DNA of 64,000 nt from Mesorhizobium sp. 65-26 (GTDB lineage: Bacteria; Pseudomonadota; Alphaproteobacteria; Rhizobiales; Rhizobiaceae): positions 1 through 64,000 of the forward strand of contig MKVL01000020.1 in the NCBI GenBank assembly GCA_001899205.1, given 5' to 3'. The notes beneath the pieces are model-generated. The model was not told where the DNA came from. It saw only the letters and a program-made list of their open reading frames with translations, and ran no database searches. Below are positions 8,182 through 16,610 of the stretch, piece after piece. The position numbers were made by a program, and so were the translations under genes. Each line of letters begins with the position of its first letter. Within the stretch, counting starts at the first letter, position 1.

Positions 8182-10530
8182 GTGGCACAGCTTGGCTCCC
8201 AGGGTTGGGATTCAGGCGTGAATCTGAGAAGAAAAAACGAGATCCCGGTCGACGTCTACATCCCGTTCGTGGAAACGTTGTTTCGCGACGGGTTGACGCT
8301 TTCTATTGGTATTCTCGCGCAAACCTTCCTGATCGGCCTCGTCTGGTGGAAGACCGACAATCCAAGCTACCTGGTCGTTGCCACTGCGATGGTCCTCGTC
8401 GGCATTTTCCGCATGAGGAACTTCCGCAAGTACAACAGCATGCCTTCCGCCAAGACCTGGGAAGAAGCGCGCAAGCGCGAGAATGACTATATCTTCTTCG
8501 GCTCCCTGCACGGCCTGGTGCTCGGCGGCTTCTGCCTGCTTGGAATCTACTTCGCGCGCGACAATTTCGCCGAGATCGCATCCGTCTGCCTGACCCTGGC
8601 GACCGCGACCTCGATCGCTGGCCGCAATTACGGCTCTCCGCGCATGGTCACCATCCTGACCGTTACCCTGACGTGGCCCATCTCGCTCGGCTTCCTGCTG
8701 CGCGGCGATATCTACCATGTTCTGCTCGGCCTCACCGCTGCGCCGTTCCTGTTTGCCATCCGCAAGTTCGCCACCACCGTGCGCGACGTGCTGTTCGCCG
8801 CCGTTTCGGAGGAGAAGAAGGCGAACCGCATCGCCCAGCGCTTCAACCGCGCTCTCAACACCATGTCGCACGGCCTCGTCATGCTGGGTCCGGATGGCAG
8901 GGTCGCGGTGGCGAATGCCGAAGCCGCGCACCTGATGTCGCTGAAATCGGGAGACGCGCTGCTAGGTCGATCGATCCACGGACTGCTGATGCGCGGCGTC
9001 GCCGGCGGCATGCTCGCGCCGAAGGACTGTCGCTACATCGAAGCCCAGCTCACGCGCGCGTTGCGCGAAGGGCGCGATCGCAAGGTGCTCGTGTCGCTGG
9101 CCAATGGCCAGCATTATGAGTTTTCGGCGCGAGAGGGCAGCCAGGAACTGGGCGTCATCACTTTCGAGGACGTCACCGCGCGTGTCGAGGCGGAGGAGAA
9201 GATCCGCTTCATGGCCCGCTACGACAGCCTGACCGGCCTGCCGAACCGCGCCTATTTCCACGAACTGGTCGGCGAGGCGATGGCCTCGGGCGACCGCGAC
9301 CGTCTCTGCGGCCTCGCCGTGCTCGACCTCGACGATTTCAAGAGCGTCAACGACACGCTGGGCCATCCCATCGGCGACGGCCTCATCTACGCCGTGGCCG
9401 AACGTCTTGCCGCCATTGCCGGACAGGACATCAACGTCAGCCGCTTCGGCGGCGACGAGTTCATGATCTTCTTCGATCGGGTCGAGGACGAGAGCCATCT
9501 GAGCGGTCTGCTCGACGACATCTTCGCGACCCTGCAGGGCGAGGTCGATGTCGCCGGCCACGGCCTGCGCATCCAGGCCAGCGGTGGCGCGGTCCTCTCC
9601 AGGGTCAAGGATTCCGACGTCGACGCCATGATCGTCAAGGCCGACCTTGCCCTCTACAAGGCCAAGGAGTTGGGCAAGAACAGCTGGCGCCTCTTCGAAG
9701 CCTCGATGGATGCCGCCTTCCGCAACCGCCAGCTGATGAAGGCCGACCTTCGCAGCGCGGTGGAGAGCAAGGGCCTGCGGGTCGTCTACCAGCCGATCGT
9801 GGCGATGAACACCATGCGCATCGCGAGCTGCGAGGCGCTCTGCCGCTGGGATCATCCCGATCTCGGGCCGATTTCGCCCGGCATCTTCATCCCGCTGGCC
9901 GAGGAGATGGGCATCATCTCCGAAATCAGCACCTTCGTTCTCCACGCGGCTTGCGCCGAATGCGCAAAGTGGCCTGACCAGACCAGTGTGTCGGTCAATC
10001 TCTCCGCCAAGGATTTCCGCAGCCGGGACGTCATCCAGAAGGTGCGCGAGGCGCTGACCGCGTCCGGTCTGGCGCCGGGCCGGCTGGAGATCGAGGTCAC
10101 CGAGACGGCGCTGCTCGACGATAAGTCGCTGACACGCCAGTATATCGAGGAACTGAAGCAGCTCGGCGTGCGCATCGCCCTCGACGATTTCGGCACCGGC
10201 TATTCGAGCCTGAGCTACCTGCACAAGCTGCCGCTCGACAAGGTCAAGATCGATCGCTCGTTCCTGATGGACGTCACCCAGAATTCGCGTTCGCTGGAAC
10301 TGCTGAAGGGCATCGTCAACCTGTCGCGGCCGCTCGGCCTGTCGGTGACCGTGGAAGGCGTGGAAACCTTCGAGCAGCTCAAGATCCTGGCGCTTCAGGT
10401 CAAGCCCGACCTCGTGCAGGGCTTCCTGTTCGGATCGGCGCTGAGCGCTTCCGGTATCGAAACCATGTCCAGCACGGTCTGGCCTTTTGCCAGGGACATC
10501 AAGACGGCGCGCAAGGCATCTCGTCGCTGA
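8182..10530 (+). CDS. Membrane-anchored diguanylate cyclase/phosphodiesterase (GGDEF-EAL)
   Basis: 782 residues. About five hydrophobic segments (residues 30-200) form a membrane anchor, followed by a PAS-like segment (LNTMSHGLVMLGPDGRVAVANAEA), a GGDEF domain with intact SRFGGDEF near residue 423, and an EAL domain with EAL near 551. The EAL catalytic set looks complete: NLSAKDF, EVTE, DDFGTGYSSL, KVKIDRSF and GVET. Both c-di-GMP synthesis and breakdown are therefore possible. The RxxD inhibitory site expected before GGDEF reads AGQD, so product inhibition through it is unlikely. The GTG start follows AAGGCGGA very closely; GTG 8218 is an alternative. It precedes the FeeM-like gene on the same strand. 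Confidence 0.9.
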   Translation: MAQLGSQGWDSGVNLRRKNEIPVDVYIPFVETLFRDGLTLSIGILAQTFLIGLVWWKTDNPSYLVVATAMVLVGIFRMRNFRKYNSMPSAKTWEEARKRENDYIFFGSLHGLVLGGFCLLGIYFARDNFAEIASVCLTLATATSIAGRNYGSPRMVTILTVTLTWPISLGFLLRGDIYHVLLGLTAAPFLFAIRKFATTVRDVLFAAVSEEKKANRIAQRFNRALNTMSHGLVMLGPDGRVAVANAEAAHLMSLKSGDALLGRSIHGLLMRGVAGGMLAPKDCRYIEAQLTRALREGRDRKVLVSLANGQHYEFSAREGSQELGVITFEDVTARVEAEEKIRFMARYDSLTGLPNRAYFHELVGEAMASGDRDRLCGLAVLDLDDFKSVNDTLGHPIGDGLIYAVAERLAAIAGQDINVSRFGGDEFMIFFDRVEDESHLSGLLDDIFATLQGEVDVAGHGLRIQASGGAVLSRVKDSDVDAMIVKADLALYKAKELGKNSWRLFEASMDAAFRNRQLMKADLRSAVESKGLRVVYQPIVAMNTMRIASCEALCRWDHPDLGPISPGIFIPLAEEMGIISEISTFVLHAACAECAKWPDQTSVSVNLSAKDFRSRDVIQKVREALTASGLAPGRLEIEVTETALLDDKSLTRQYIEELKQLGVRIALDDFGTGYSSLSYLHKLPLDKVKIDRSFLMDVTQNSRSLELLKGIVNLSRPLGLSVTVEGVETFEQLKILALQVKPDLVQGFLFGSALSASGIETMSSTVWPFARDIKTARKASRR

Positions 10531-10578
10531 TCAAATGAAATGTCATGTATTTTACGATAATTTTACCAATCATTAACC

Positions 10579-10593
10579 TTAACGTTCGGTAAA
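10579..10593. promoter_or_regulatory. CtrA-box-like sequence before the FeeM/LuxI-like gene
   Basis: TTAA-N7-TAAA, seven of eight consensus positions, inside an AT-rich stretch (10531-10625) that stands out from the GC-rich surroundings and probably holds the promoter of the next gene. An overlapping TTAACC half-site occurs at 10573. Function is inferred only. Confidence 0.35.
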
Positions 10594-10675
10594 CACCGCC
10601 CTATCTATTTTCATCTTTACATCTGCCGACCCTCACGTAGTGTCCAATCGGGCGGCAACTTACGGGGTTGAGTAC

Positions 10676-11455
10676 ATGGTTGCGGAGTTGACTGCGCTTC
10701 GCCATGCGGCGGGCGTTGATGGGATAGGTGCGTCCGGCGACATGTCGAGTTTCGCCAAGAACGTCTCGGCGATGCTTGAGCGGACCGAGTATCGTCGCTG
10801 CGACAAGGGCGAGGATCTCGAGGACATCTATCGTCTTCGCTACAAGTCCTACCGGTCGAACGACATGATCCCGGACAGCGAGAGCCACACCATTTCCGAC
10901 GAACTCGACGAAACGCCCAACGTCTATCGTTTCGGCGTCTATATCGACCGTGACCTGGTGAGCACGCTGCGCATTCACCACGTCACGCTCGCGACGCCGA
11001 TGTCACCTTCGACCAAGGCCTTCGGCGACGTCGTCATGCCGATGCTGCGGGAAGGGGCGACCTTCATCTGCCCCAGCCGCTTCGCCTCGGATCCCGACTG
11101 GTCCAAGGTCTACCCGCAAATTCCCTATCTCACCCTGCGGCTTGCCGGCATGGCGTGCTTCCATTTCAACGCGCCCTATTGCCTGTCGACCATCCGCGAG
11201 GACCACGCCGGCTTCTACAGACGGATTTACTACTCCGAGAAGATCAGCGAGGCCCGTCCCTATCCTGGCGTGTACAACAAGGTCGTGCTCTACCGGGCCG
11301 ACGTGAATGCCATCCGGGAGCGGTCCCTGTCGCGGTTTCCGTTCTTCCGTTCGACGCCGATGGAGCAGCGCATGCTGTTCGACCGGCCGCATGCGGGCGA
11401 ACTGGCGCCGCTGACCATTCTTCCCACCGCGAAGTATTTCCGCGAGGCCGCCTAG
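10676..11455 (+). CDS. FeeM/LuxI-like N-acyl amino acid synthase-type protein
   Basis: 259 residues in the GNAT-fold superfamily that includes LuxI acyl-homoserine lactone synthases and FeeM N-acyl amino acid synthases. Conserved-type positions can be lined up: Arg in IYRLRYKSY, acidic DELDE, Arg in STLRIHHV, and the CPSRFASD segment matching the LuxI SRF region. The reaction would be acyl transfer from acyl-ACP or acyl-CoA to an amine such as an amino acid, making a lipid signal or surfactant; substrate is unknown. No luxR-type gene is adjacent. I prefer ATG 10676 to the upstream GTG 10640, which has no Shine-Dalgarno. An AT-rich promoter region with a CtrA-like box precedes it. Confidence 0.75.
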   Translation: MVAELTALRHAAGVDGIGASGDMSSFAKNVSAMLERTEYRRCDKGEDLEDIYRLRYKSYRSNDMIPDSESHTISDELDETPNVYRFGVYIDRDLVSTLRIHHVTLATPMSPSTKAFGDVVMPMLREGATFICPSRFASDPDWSKVYPQIPYLTLRLAGMACFHFNAPYCLSTIREDHAGFYRRIYYSEKISEARPYPGVYNKVVLYRADVNAIRERSLSRFPFFRSTPMEQRMLFDRPHAGELAPLTILPTAKYFREAA

Positions 11456-11558
11456 CGGGCCGTCCGCACGGGCTTTTGGAGCTTTCCGGCGCTACGCGCG
11501 TTTGTGAACGAGGGCGGGGGCTCCCGCTCTTCCTGAACGCATGCGCAAGGAATTGCAG

Positions 11559-11708
11559 ATGACCATTTCCACAATTGCCGTGACGCCACTGATCTCGCTG
11601 ATCGCGGGCGTGCTCATCCTCGTGATGCCGCGGCTCCTCAACTACATCGTCGCCATTTACCTGATCATTGTCGGCCTCGTCGGGTTTTTCCCGCACCTCG
11701 CGGGCTGA
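11559..11708 (+). CDS. DUF3096 membrane microprotein (49 residues)
   Basis: A 49-residue hydrophobic protein, MTISTIAVTPLISLIAG... ending in GFFPHLAG, with two likely transmembrane segments. Composition and length fit the DUF3096 family, short membrane proteins of unknown function in proteobacteria. An AAGG eight bases before the ATG supports the start; an upstream in-frame ATG at 11541 lacks one. It is shorter than common gene-finding cut-offs but its codon use is like that of its neighbours. It follows the FeeM-like gene by about 100 bases. Confidence 0.72.
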   Translation: MTISTIAVTPLISLIAGVLILVMPRLLNYIVAIYLIIVGLVGFFPHLAG

Positions 11709-11827
11709 GCCTTCCGCCTTCAACTTTCCCTTGAGGCAGTTGTCCGCCGCGATGCGGCAATCGTGCCATTGCTCTTGGCGCGGCTTTTCGCTATGTGCCA
11801 GAAAGATGTCTTCGAAGGGGTAATTCC

Positions 11828-12052
11828 ATGGCTGATCATGCGCCGACCGGGCCTGTCGAACTGGGCGCGAAGATGGACTATGTCGAGCATGAGCGCACCT
11901 ATGCCGGCTTCCTGACGCTGGCCAAATACGGCTCGCTGTTCTGCGCCGGCATCCTTATCGCCATGGCCTTCGGCTTTTTCGTCGGCGGATTTTTCTCCGC
12001 GACCATCCTGTTCATCCTGATCATGGCCGTCGGCGGCTTCATACTGCGATAA
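11828..12052 (+). CDS. aa3-type cytochrome c oxidase subunit IV
   Basis: 74-residue small membrane subunit of the bacterial aa3 cytochrome c oxidase. A soluble N-terminus (MDYVEHERTYAGFLTLAKYG, the family signature) is followed by two hydrophobic stretches rich in Phe and Gly. The subunit is peripheral to catalysis. GAAGGGG lies just before the ATG. It is not near other oxidase genes, which is usual in rhizobia, where this gene sits before the transhydrogenase operon; joint expression with pnt is possible but the 85-base gap leaves room for a separate promoter. Confidence 0.88.
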   Translation: MADHAPTGPVELGAKMDYVEHERTYAGFLTLAKYGSLFCAGILIAMAFGFFVGGFFSATILFILIMAVGGFILR

Positions 12053-12137
12053 GTTTTCAAGGCTTTGATTACGGGGCGCCGCCGTCTGGCGGCCGGCGTC
12101 GCGCGGGAAACAAGGTTCCAACCGAAAGGATAACGCG

Positions 12138-13415
12138 GTGGGACAGACGGTTTTCATCCCTCGTGAAGTTGATGCCAACGAGCCTCGCGTCGCGGCTTCG
12201 CCGGATACGGTGAAACGCCTCGCGGCAATGGGCCTCAGCGTGGTCGTCGAGGCCGGCGCAGGCAGCCGCTCGCGGATTCCCGACGAGGATTTCGCCAAGG
12301 CTGGCGCCACCGTCGGCAAGGCAGCCGACGCCGCCGGCGCCGACGTGGTGCTGAAGGTGCGCCGTCCGACGGATGCCGAGCTGAAAGGCTACAAGAAGGG
12401 CGCCGCGGTGCTCGCCATCATGGACCCCTACGGCAACGATGCCGCCGTGGCGGCCTTGGCGAAGGCCGGCGTGACCGCCTTCTCCATGGAGTTCATGCCG
12501 CGCATCACCCGCGCCCAGTCCATGGACGTGCTGTCTTCGCAGGCGAACCTGGCAGGCTACCAGGCCGTCATCGATGGCGCCTCCGAGTATGACCGCGCCT
12601 TGCCGATGATGATGACCGCCGCCGGCACCGTGCCCGCCGCCAAGGTCTTCATCATGGGCGTCGGCGTCGCCGGCCTGCAGGCCATCGCCACCGCGCGTCG
12701 TCTGGGCGCGGTCGTCACAGCAACGGACGTGCGGCCCGCCGCCAAGGAACAGGTCGCCTCGCTCGGCGCGAAGTTCCTCGCCGTCGAGGACGAGGAGTTC
12801 AAGGCGGCCGAGACGGCGGGCGGCTACGCCAAGGAAATGTCCAAGGAATACCAGGCCAAGCAGGCTGCGCTGACGGCCGAGCACATAGCCAAGCAGGATA
12901 TCGTCATCACCACCGCCCTGATCCCCGGCCGCCCGGCGCCGAAACTGGTTTCGGCGGCGATGGTCGCGTCGATGAAGCCGGGTTCGGTCATCGTCGACCT
13001 CGCGGTCGAGCGCGGCGGCAATGTCGAGGGCGCCGAGGCCGGCAAGGTCGTCACCACCGCCAACGGCGTCAAGATCGTCGGCCACCTCAACGTGCCCGGC
13101 CGGGTGTCGGCTTCGGCTTCCCTGCTCTACGCCAAGAACCTGCTGGCCTTCCTCGAGACGATGGTCGACAAGAACACCAAGCAACTCGCCATCAACCGCG
13201 ACGACGATCTGGTCAAGGCGACCATGCTGACCGACGGCGGCAAGGTGGTGCATCCGGCCTTCGCCAAGGCCGCCGAATCCTACGTCGAGCCGGCGGCCGT
13301 TCCGGCGGCCACGATCGTCGCCGACGCCGGCGCGAAGAGGGCGGCACCGAAGAAGGCGGCGGCCGCCAAATCGACCGCGACCAAGTCCGCTGGCAAGCCT
13401 AAGGGGACCGCGTGA
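12138..13415 (+). CDS. pntAA: NAD(P)+ transhydrogenase subunit alpha, part 1 (NAD-binding domain I)
   Basis: 425 residues. The soluble domain I of the proton-translocating transhydrogenase binds NAD(H) and passes hydride to NADP+ on PntB. It belongs to the alanine dehydrogenase/PNT superfamily; the opening [22 protein letters not shown], the Rossmann segment [19 protein letters not shown] and the [18 protein letters not shown] loop are diagnostic. In alphaproteobacteria the alpha chain is split in two, as here. The last 45 or so residues form an Ala/Lys-rich tail ([10 protein letters not shown]...) that looks disordered. The start is GTG with AAGGA upstream. It overlaps pntAB by four bases. 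Confidence 0.95.
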   Translation: MGQTVFIPREVDANEPRVAASPDTVKRLAAMGLSVVVEAGAGSRSRIPDEDFAKAGATVGKAADAAGADVVLKVRRPTDAELKGYKKGAAVLAIMDPYGNDAAVAALAKAGVTAFSMEFMPRITRAQSMDVLSSQANLAGYQAVIDGASEYDRALPMMMTAAGTVPAAKVFIMGVGVAGLQAIATARRLGAVVTATDVRPAAKEQVASLGAKFLAVEDEEFKAAETAGGYAKEMSKEYQAKQAALTAEHIAKQDIVITTALIPGRPAPKLVSAAMVASMKPGSVIVDLAVERGGNVEGAEAGKVVTTANGVKIVGHLNVPGRVSASASLLYAKNLLAFLETMVDKNTKQLAINRDDDLVKATMLTDGGKVVHPAFAKAAESYVEPAAVPAATIVADAGAKRAAPKKAAAAKSTATKSAGKPKGTA

Positions 13416-13837
13416 TGGAACAGCTTCAGAAAGCTCTCGAGCAACTCGACCAGGCGACGGCAGCCGTGCGGCTCGCCGTGCAGGACCTGGCGCACGCTCC
13501 GGGCGCGGCGGAAGCGGCCGGCAACGCCGCGCACACGCTCTCCGGCGGCGCCATCGACCCCTTCGTCTTCCGCTTCGCCATCTTCGTGCTGGCGATCTTC
13601 GTCGGCTATTATGTCGTCTGGTCGGTCACGCCGGCCCTGCACACGCCGCTGATGGCCGTGACCAACGCCATCTCCTCGGTCATCGTGGTCGGCGCGCTGC
13701 TGGCCGTCGGCATCTCGGCGTCGGGTATCGCCACCGGCTTCGGCTTCGTCGCCCTGGTTCTGGTGTCGGTCAACATCTTCGGCGGCTTCCTGGTCACCCA
13801 GCGTATGCTTGCCATGTACAAGAAGAAGGAAAAGTGA
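13412..13837 (+). CDS. pntAB: NAD(P)+ transhydrogenase subunit alpha, part 2 (membrane segment)
   Basis: 141 residues forming part of membrane domain II of the transhydrogenase. An N-terminal amphipathic helix ([18 protein letters not shown]) precedes three or four transmembrane helices, including [17 protein letters not shown] and the [24 protein letters not shown] motif that is conserved in the family. Together with PntB it forms the proton channel. Overlaps of 4 bases with pntAA and a 1-base gap to pntB show one operon. Confidence 0.95.
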   Translation: MMEQLQKALEQLDQATAAVRLAVQDLAHAPGAAEAAGNAAHTLSGGAIDPFVFRFAIFVLAIFVGYYVVWSVTPALHTPLMAVTNAISSVIVVGALLAVGISASGIATGFGFVALVLVSVNIFGGFLVTQRMLAMYKKKEK

Positions 13838-13838
13838 C

Positions 13839-15236
13839 GTGAGCGTCAATCTCGCCTCCTTCCTCTATCTCGTTTCCGGCATCCTGTTCATCCTGGCGCT
13901 GCGCGGCCTGTCGCATCCGACCACCAGCCGGCAAGGCAACCTCTACGGCATGATCGGCATGGCCATCGCCATCGCCACCACGCTGGCGTTGGCAACGCCT
14001 TCGCTAAGCGGCCTCGGCCTCATCGTGCTCGGGCTGGCGATCGGCGGCGGCGTCGGCGCGGTCACCGCCCGGCGCATCGCCATGACGTCGATGCCGCAGC
14101 TCGTGGCGGCCTTCCACTCGCTGGTCGGTCTCGCTGCCGTCATGGTGGCGGCCGCGGCGATGTATGCCCCCACCTCCTTCGGCATCGGCGAGGTCGGCGC
14201 CATCCACGGCCAGGCGCTGGTCGAGATGAGCCTCGGCGTCGCCATTGGCGCCATCACCTTCACCGGATCCGTCATCGCCTTCCTGAAGCTCGATGGGCGC
14301 ATGTCCGGCAAGCCGATCATGATCGGCGGTCGCCATTTCATCAATGCCGTGCTTGGCATTGCCTTGGTGGTGCTGATCGCGTTGCTTGTCATCACGCAGA
14401 GCTACGCCGTGTTCTGGCTCATCGTCGCGCTGTCGCTGGTGCTCGGCATCCTGCTGATCATCCCGATCGGCGGCGCCGACATGCCGGTCGTCGTGTCGAT
14501 GCTGAACTCCTATTCCGGCTGGGCGGCGGCCGCACTTGGCTTCACCCTCGGCAACCTGGCGCTCATCATCACTGGCGCGCTGGTCGGTTCTAGCGGTGCG
14601 ATCCTGTCCTACATCATGTGCAAGGGCATGAACCGCTCTTTCCTGTCGGTCATCCTGGGCGGCTTCGGCGGCGAGGCCGCGGCTGCCAGCGACGACGGCA
14701 TCGAGCGCACGGTCAAGCAGGGTTCGGCCGACGACGCCGCCTACCTGATGATGAACGCGCAGAAGGTCATCATCGTGCCCGGCTACGGCATGGCCGTCGC
14801 TCAGGCCCAGCATGCGGTTCGCGAGATGGCCGACAAGCTCAAGGCCGCCGGCGTCGAGGTCAAGTACGCCATCCACCCGGTGGCGGGCCGCATGCCCGGT
14901 CACATGAACGTGCTGCTCGCCGAGGCCAACGTGCCCTATGACGAGGTCTTCGAGCTGGAAGACATCAACTCCGAATTCGCCCAGGCCGACGTCGCCTACG
15001 TCATCGGCGCCAACGACGTGACCAACCCGTCCGCGCGCGACGACAAGTCGTCGCCGATCTACGGCATGCCGATCCTCGACGTCGACAAGGCCCGCACCTG
15101 CCTGTTCGTCAAGCGCTCGCTCGGCTCCGGTTATGCCGGCATCGACAACACGTTGTTCTACAAGGACGGCACGATGATGCTGCTCGGCGACGCCAAGAAG
15201 ATGACCGAGGAAATCGTCAAGGCCATGGATCACTGA
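13839..15236 (+). CDS. pntB: NAD(P)+ transhydrogenase subunit beta
   Basis: 465 residues. The N-terminal two thirds carry about nine transmembrane helices; the C-terminal domain III binds NADP(H) (IIVPGYGMAVAQAQHAV, HPVAGRMPGHMNVLLAEA, IGANDVTNPSARDD, VKRSLGSGYAGIDN). The complex couples proton entry to NADPH formation, supplying reductant for biosynthesis and oxidative defence. I chose GTG 13839, just after the pntAB stop with AGAAGGA upstream; length then matches other PntB proteins, whereas the longer frame from 13809 would run inside pntAB. A strong bidirectional terminator follows. Confidence 0.95.
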   Translation: MSVNLASFLYLVSGILFILALRGLSHPTTSRQGNLYGMIGMAIAIATTLALATPSLSGLGLIVLGLAIGGGVGAVTARRIAMTSMPQLVAAFHSLVGLAAVMVAAAAMYAPTSFGIGEVGAIHGQALVEMSLGVAIGAITFTGSVIAFLKLDGRMSGKPIMIGGRHFINAVLGIALVVLIALLVITQSYAVFWLIVALSLVLGILLIIPIGGADMPVVVSMLNSYSGWAAAALGFTLGNLALIITGALVGSSGAILSYIMCKGMNRSFLSVILGGFGGEAAAASDDGIERTVKQGSADDAAYLMMNAQKVIIVPGYGMAVAQAQHAVREMADKLKAAGVEVKYAIHPVAGRMPGHMNVLLAEANVPYDEVFELEDINSEFAQADVAYVIGANDVTNPSARDDKSSPIYGMPILDVDKARTCLFVKRSLGSGYAGIDNTLFYKDGTMMLLGDAKKMTEEIVKAMDH

Positions 15237-15262
15237 TCCGGCCTCGACCCGATCCCATGCTG

Positions 15263-15295
15263 AAAAGCCCGGCCTTCGAGCCGGGCTTTTTGTTG
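15263..15295. terminator. Bidirectional intrinsic terminator after pntB
   Basis: AAAAGCCCGG and CCGGGCTTTTT arms enclose a CCTTCGAG loop, with a T run on both strands. It lies between the converging pntB and DUF899 genes and can serve both. Confidence 0.9.
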
Positions 15296-15355
15296 GTGCC
15301 TCGATGAGCGGGGCGCCGGTCCTGACGATCCGGCAGACGGCGTGCCGCAGCCCGC

Positions 15356-16108
15356 TCAGTCCTTGTTTCGGAACGCCGCTTCGCCGGCGTCGGAGACCTC
15401 GACCCAGCGCTGGTCGGGCGCCGCGCCTTCCTCGTAGTTGTCGTGCCAGTTCCACCACTTGTAGGTCTGGGTCTGCGGATAGCCCTCGGGCGAATCTTCC
15501 CAGGCCTCCTGACGGCCAAGCGGCGTCACGTCGAGATAGCTCCAGACGGTGCCCATCACCTCGTCGCCACGGTTGTTGATGAAGTAGGTGCGGAACACCC
15601 GGTCGCCGTCGCGGATGAACACGTTGTGGCCGTGCCATTCGTCGACGCCGAAATCCTTGTCGAAGCTGTCGGTGATCGTGTACCAGGGCATCTCCCAGCC
15701 CATGCGCTTCTTCAGCCGCGCAATGTCGGCCTGCGGCGCGCGCGAGGCGTAGGCCAGCGTGGTGTCGCGGGCGTTGAGATGAGCCAGGTGGCCGACCTGG
15801 TCGGCCCCGAGCGAGCAGCCCCGGCAGGCATGATCGGGCCAGCCATAGACGCCCGGCTCGAAGAAGGCGCGATAGACGATCAACTGGCGGCGGCCTTCGA
15901 ACAGATCGACCAGGCTCGCGCGGCCGTTTGGACCTTCGAACACATAGTCCTTGTCCACTTCCAGCCACGGCATCCGCCGGCGCTCGGCGGCAAGCGCGTC
16001 CCTGGCGCGCAGGGTCGCCTTCTCCTTCACCAGCAATTGCTCGTGCGCCGTTTCCCAGGCCTGCCGCGAAACGATCGGCGGCGTCTTCATTGCTACATGC
16101 TTGTTCAT
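15356..16108 (-). CDS. DUF899 family thioredoxin-like protein
   Basis: 250 residues of the DUF899 family, thioredoxin-fold proteins of unknown biochemical role that are common in soil bacteria. Family features visible are WLEVDKDYVFEGPNG, LVDLFEGRRQLIVYR, the CRGCS pair in the thioredoxin-like position (Cys in HACRGCSLGADQ), YASRAPQADIARLKKRMGW and FIRDGDRVFRTYFINNRG. I chose ATG 16108 because AGGAGAAG lies upstream; the frame is open further but without signal. Transcribed toward pntB and separated from it by a terminator. No obvious partner gene. Confidence 0.87.
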   Translation of the reverse strand: MNKHVAMKTPPIVSRQAWETAHEQLLVKEKATLRARDALAAERRRMPWLEVDKDYVFEGPNGRASLVDLFEGRRQLIVYRAFFEPGVYGWPDHACRGCSLGADQVGHLAHLNARDTTLAYASRAPQADIARLKKRMGWEMPWYTITDSFDKDFGVDEWHGHNVFIRDGDRVFRTYFINNRGDEVMGTVWSYLDVTPLGRQEAWEDSPEGYPQTQTYKWWNWHDNYEEGAAPDQRWVEVSDAGEAAFRNKD

Positions 16109-16610
16109 CGGTCTTCTCCTTGTCAGTCCGTGGTCGCGTCGTCGCGACGCGTTGCCGCTTGCGGATGGTGCGCTTGGCCCTGGTCGTGAGGCCGAGAGGC
16201 ATGCTGGACGGAATCGTCCGGCGCGCCGCAACATGGGTGGTGGGCCCGGGCGGTGCGTCCGGCGCTGCCGGTTTCCGTCTCGGGGGCTAGGTCGTCACAG
16301 CTATGCATGGTCAGTGTTCTCCCTTGGCATGCCGCGTATCGCCCATGCTTTGCCCGGGCGATGCGGAGTGCCGGTTGACCGGTACTGATGCAGGCTAGGA
16401 CCGCTGCCCGTGAGGGTGGGAGTTACAAGTGTGGCGGGATTCGAACCGGCCGGCCGTGATGCCTGTCGGTTGCGATACCCGCTTCGTTCGTCGGCTATGC
16501 CAAGGCCGCGGCTAACGCCCGCTTTCACGGGCGCAAATGCCGGTCCGGTACTCTGGCGTATAAGCTACCCCGCCGCGATCGAAGGCTCGTGGCCTATCCG
16601 AGGTTCCGGC
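16109..16610. other. Intergenic stretch with tRNA-like fragments on the minus strand
   Basis: No protein gene is supported here. On the minus strand, 16574-16551 reads GGCGGGGTAGCTTATACGCCAGAG, resembling a tRNA acceptor and D-arm, and 16447-16431 reads GGTTCGAATCCCGCCAC, an exact T-loop consensus. They are in the right order, and the GGCGGG and CCCGCC ends can pair, but about 90 bases separate the arms and no proper anticodon arm or T-stem forms. A perfect 6-bp hairpin (16516-16533) lies between. It may be a decayed or interrupted tRNA gene, or chance in GC-rich DNA. Confidence 0.3.

Noticed and set aside
16301-16528. 75-codon minus-strand frame containing GSNPATLVT
   Set aside because: Translation of a T-loop-like sequence often gives such a peptide; not a protein gene.
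16431-16574. Calling a functional tRNA at the tRNA-like fragments
   Set aside because: No anticodon arm or T-stem can be formed, so only a remnant or structured element is suggested.
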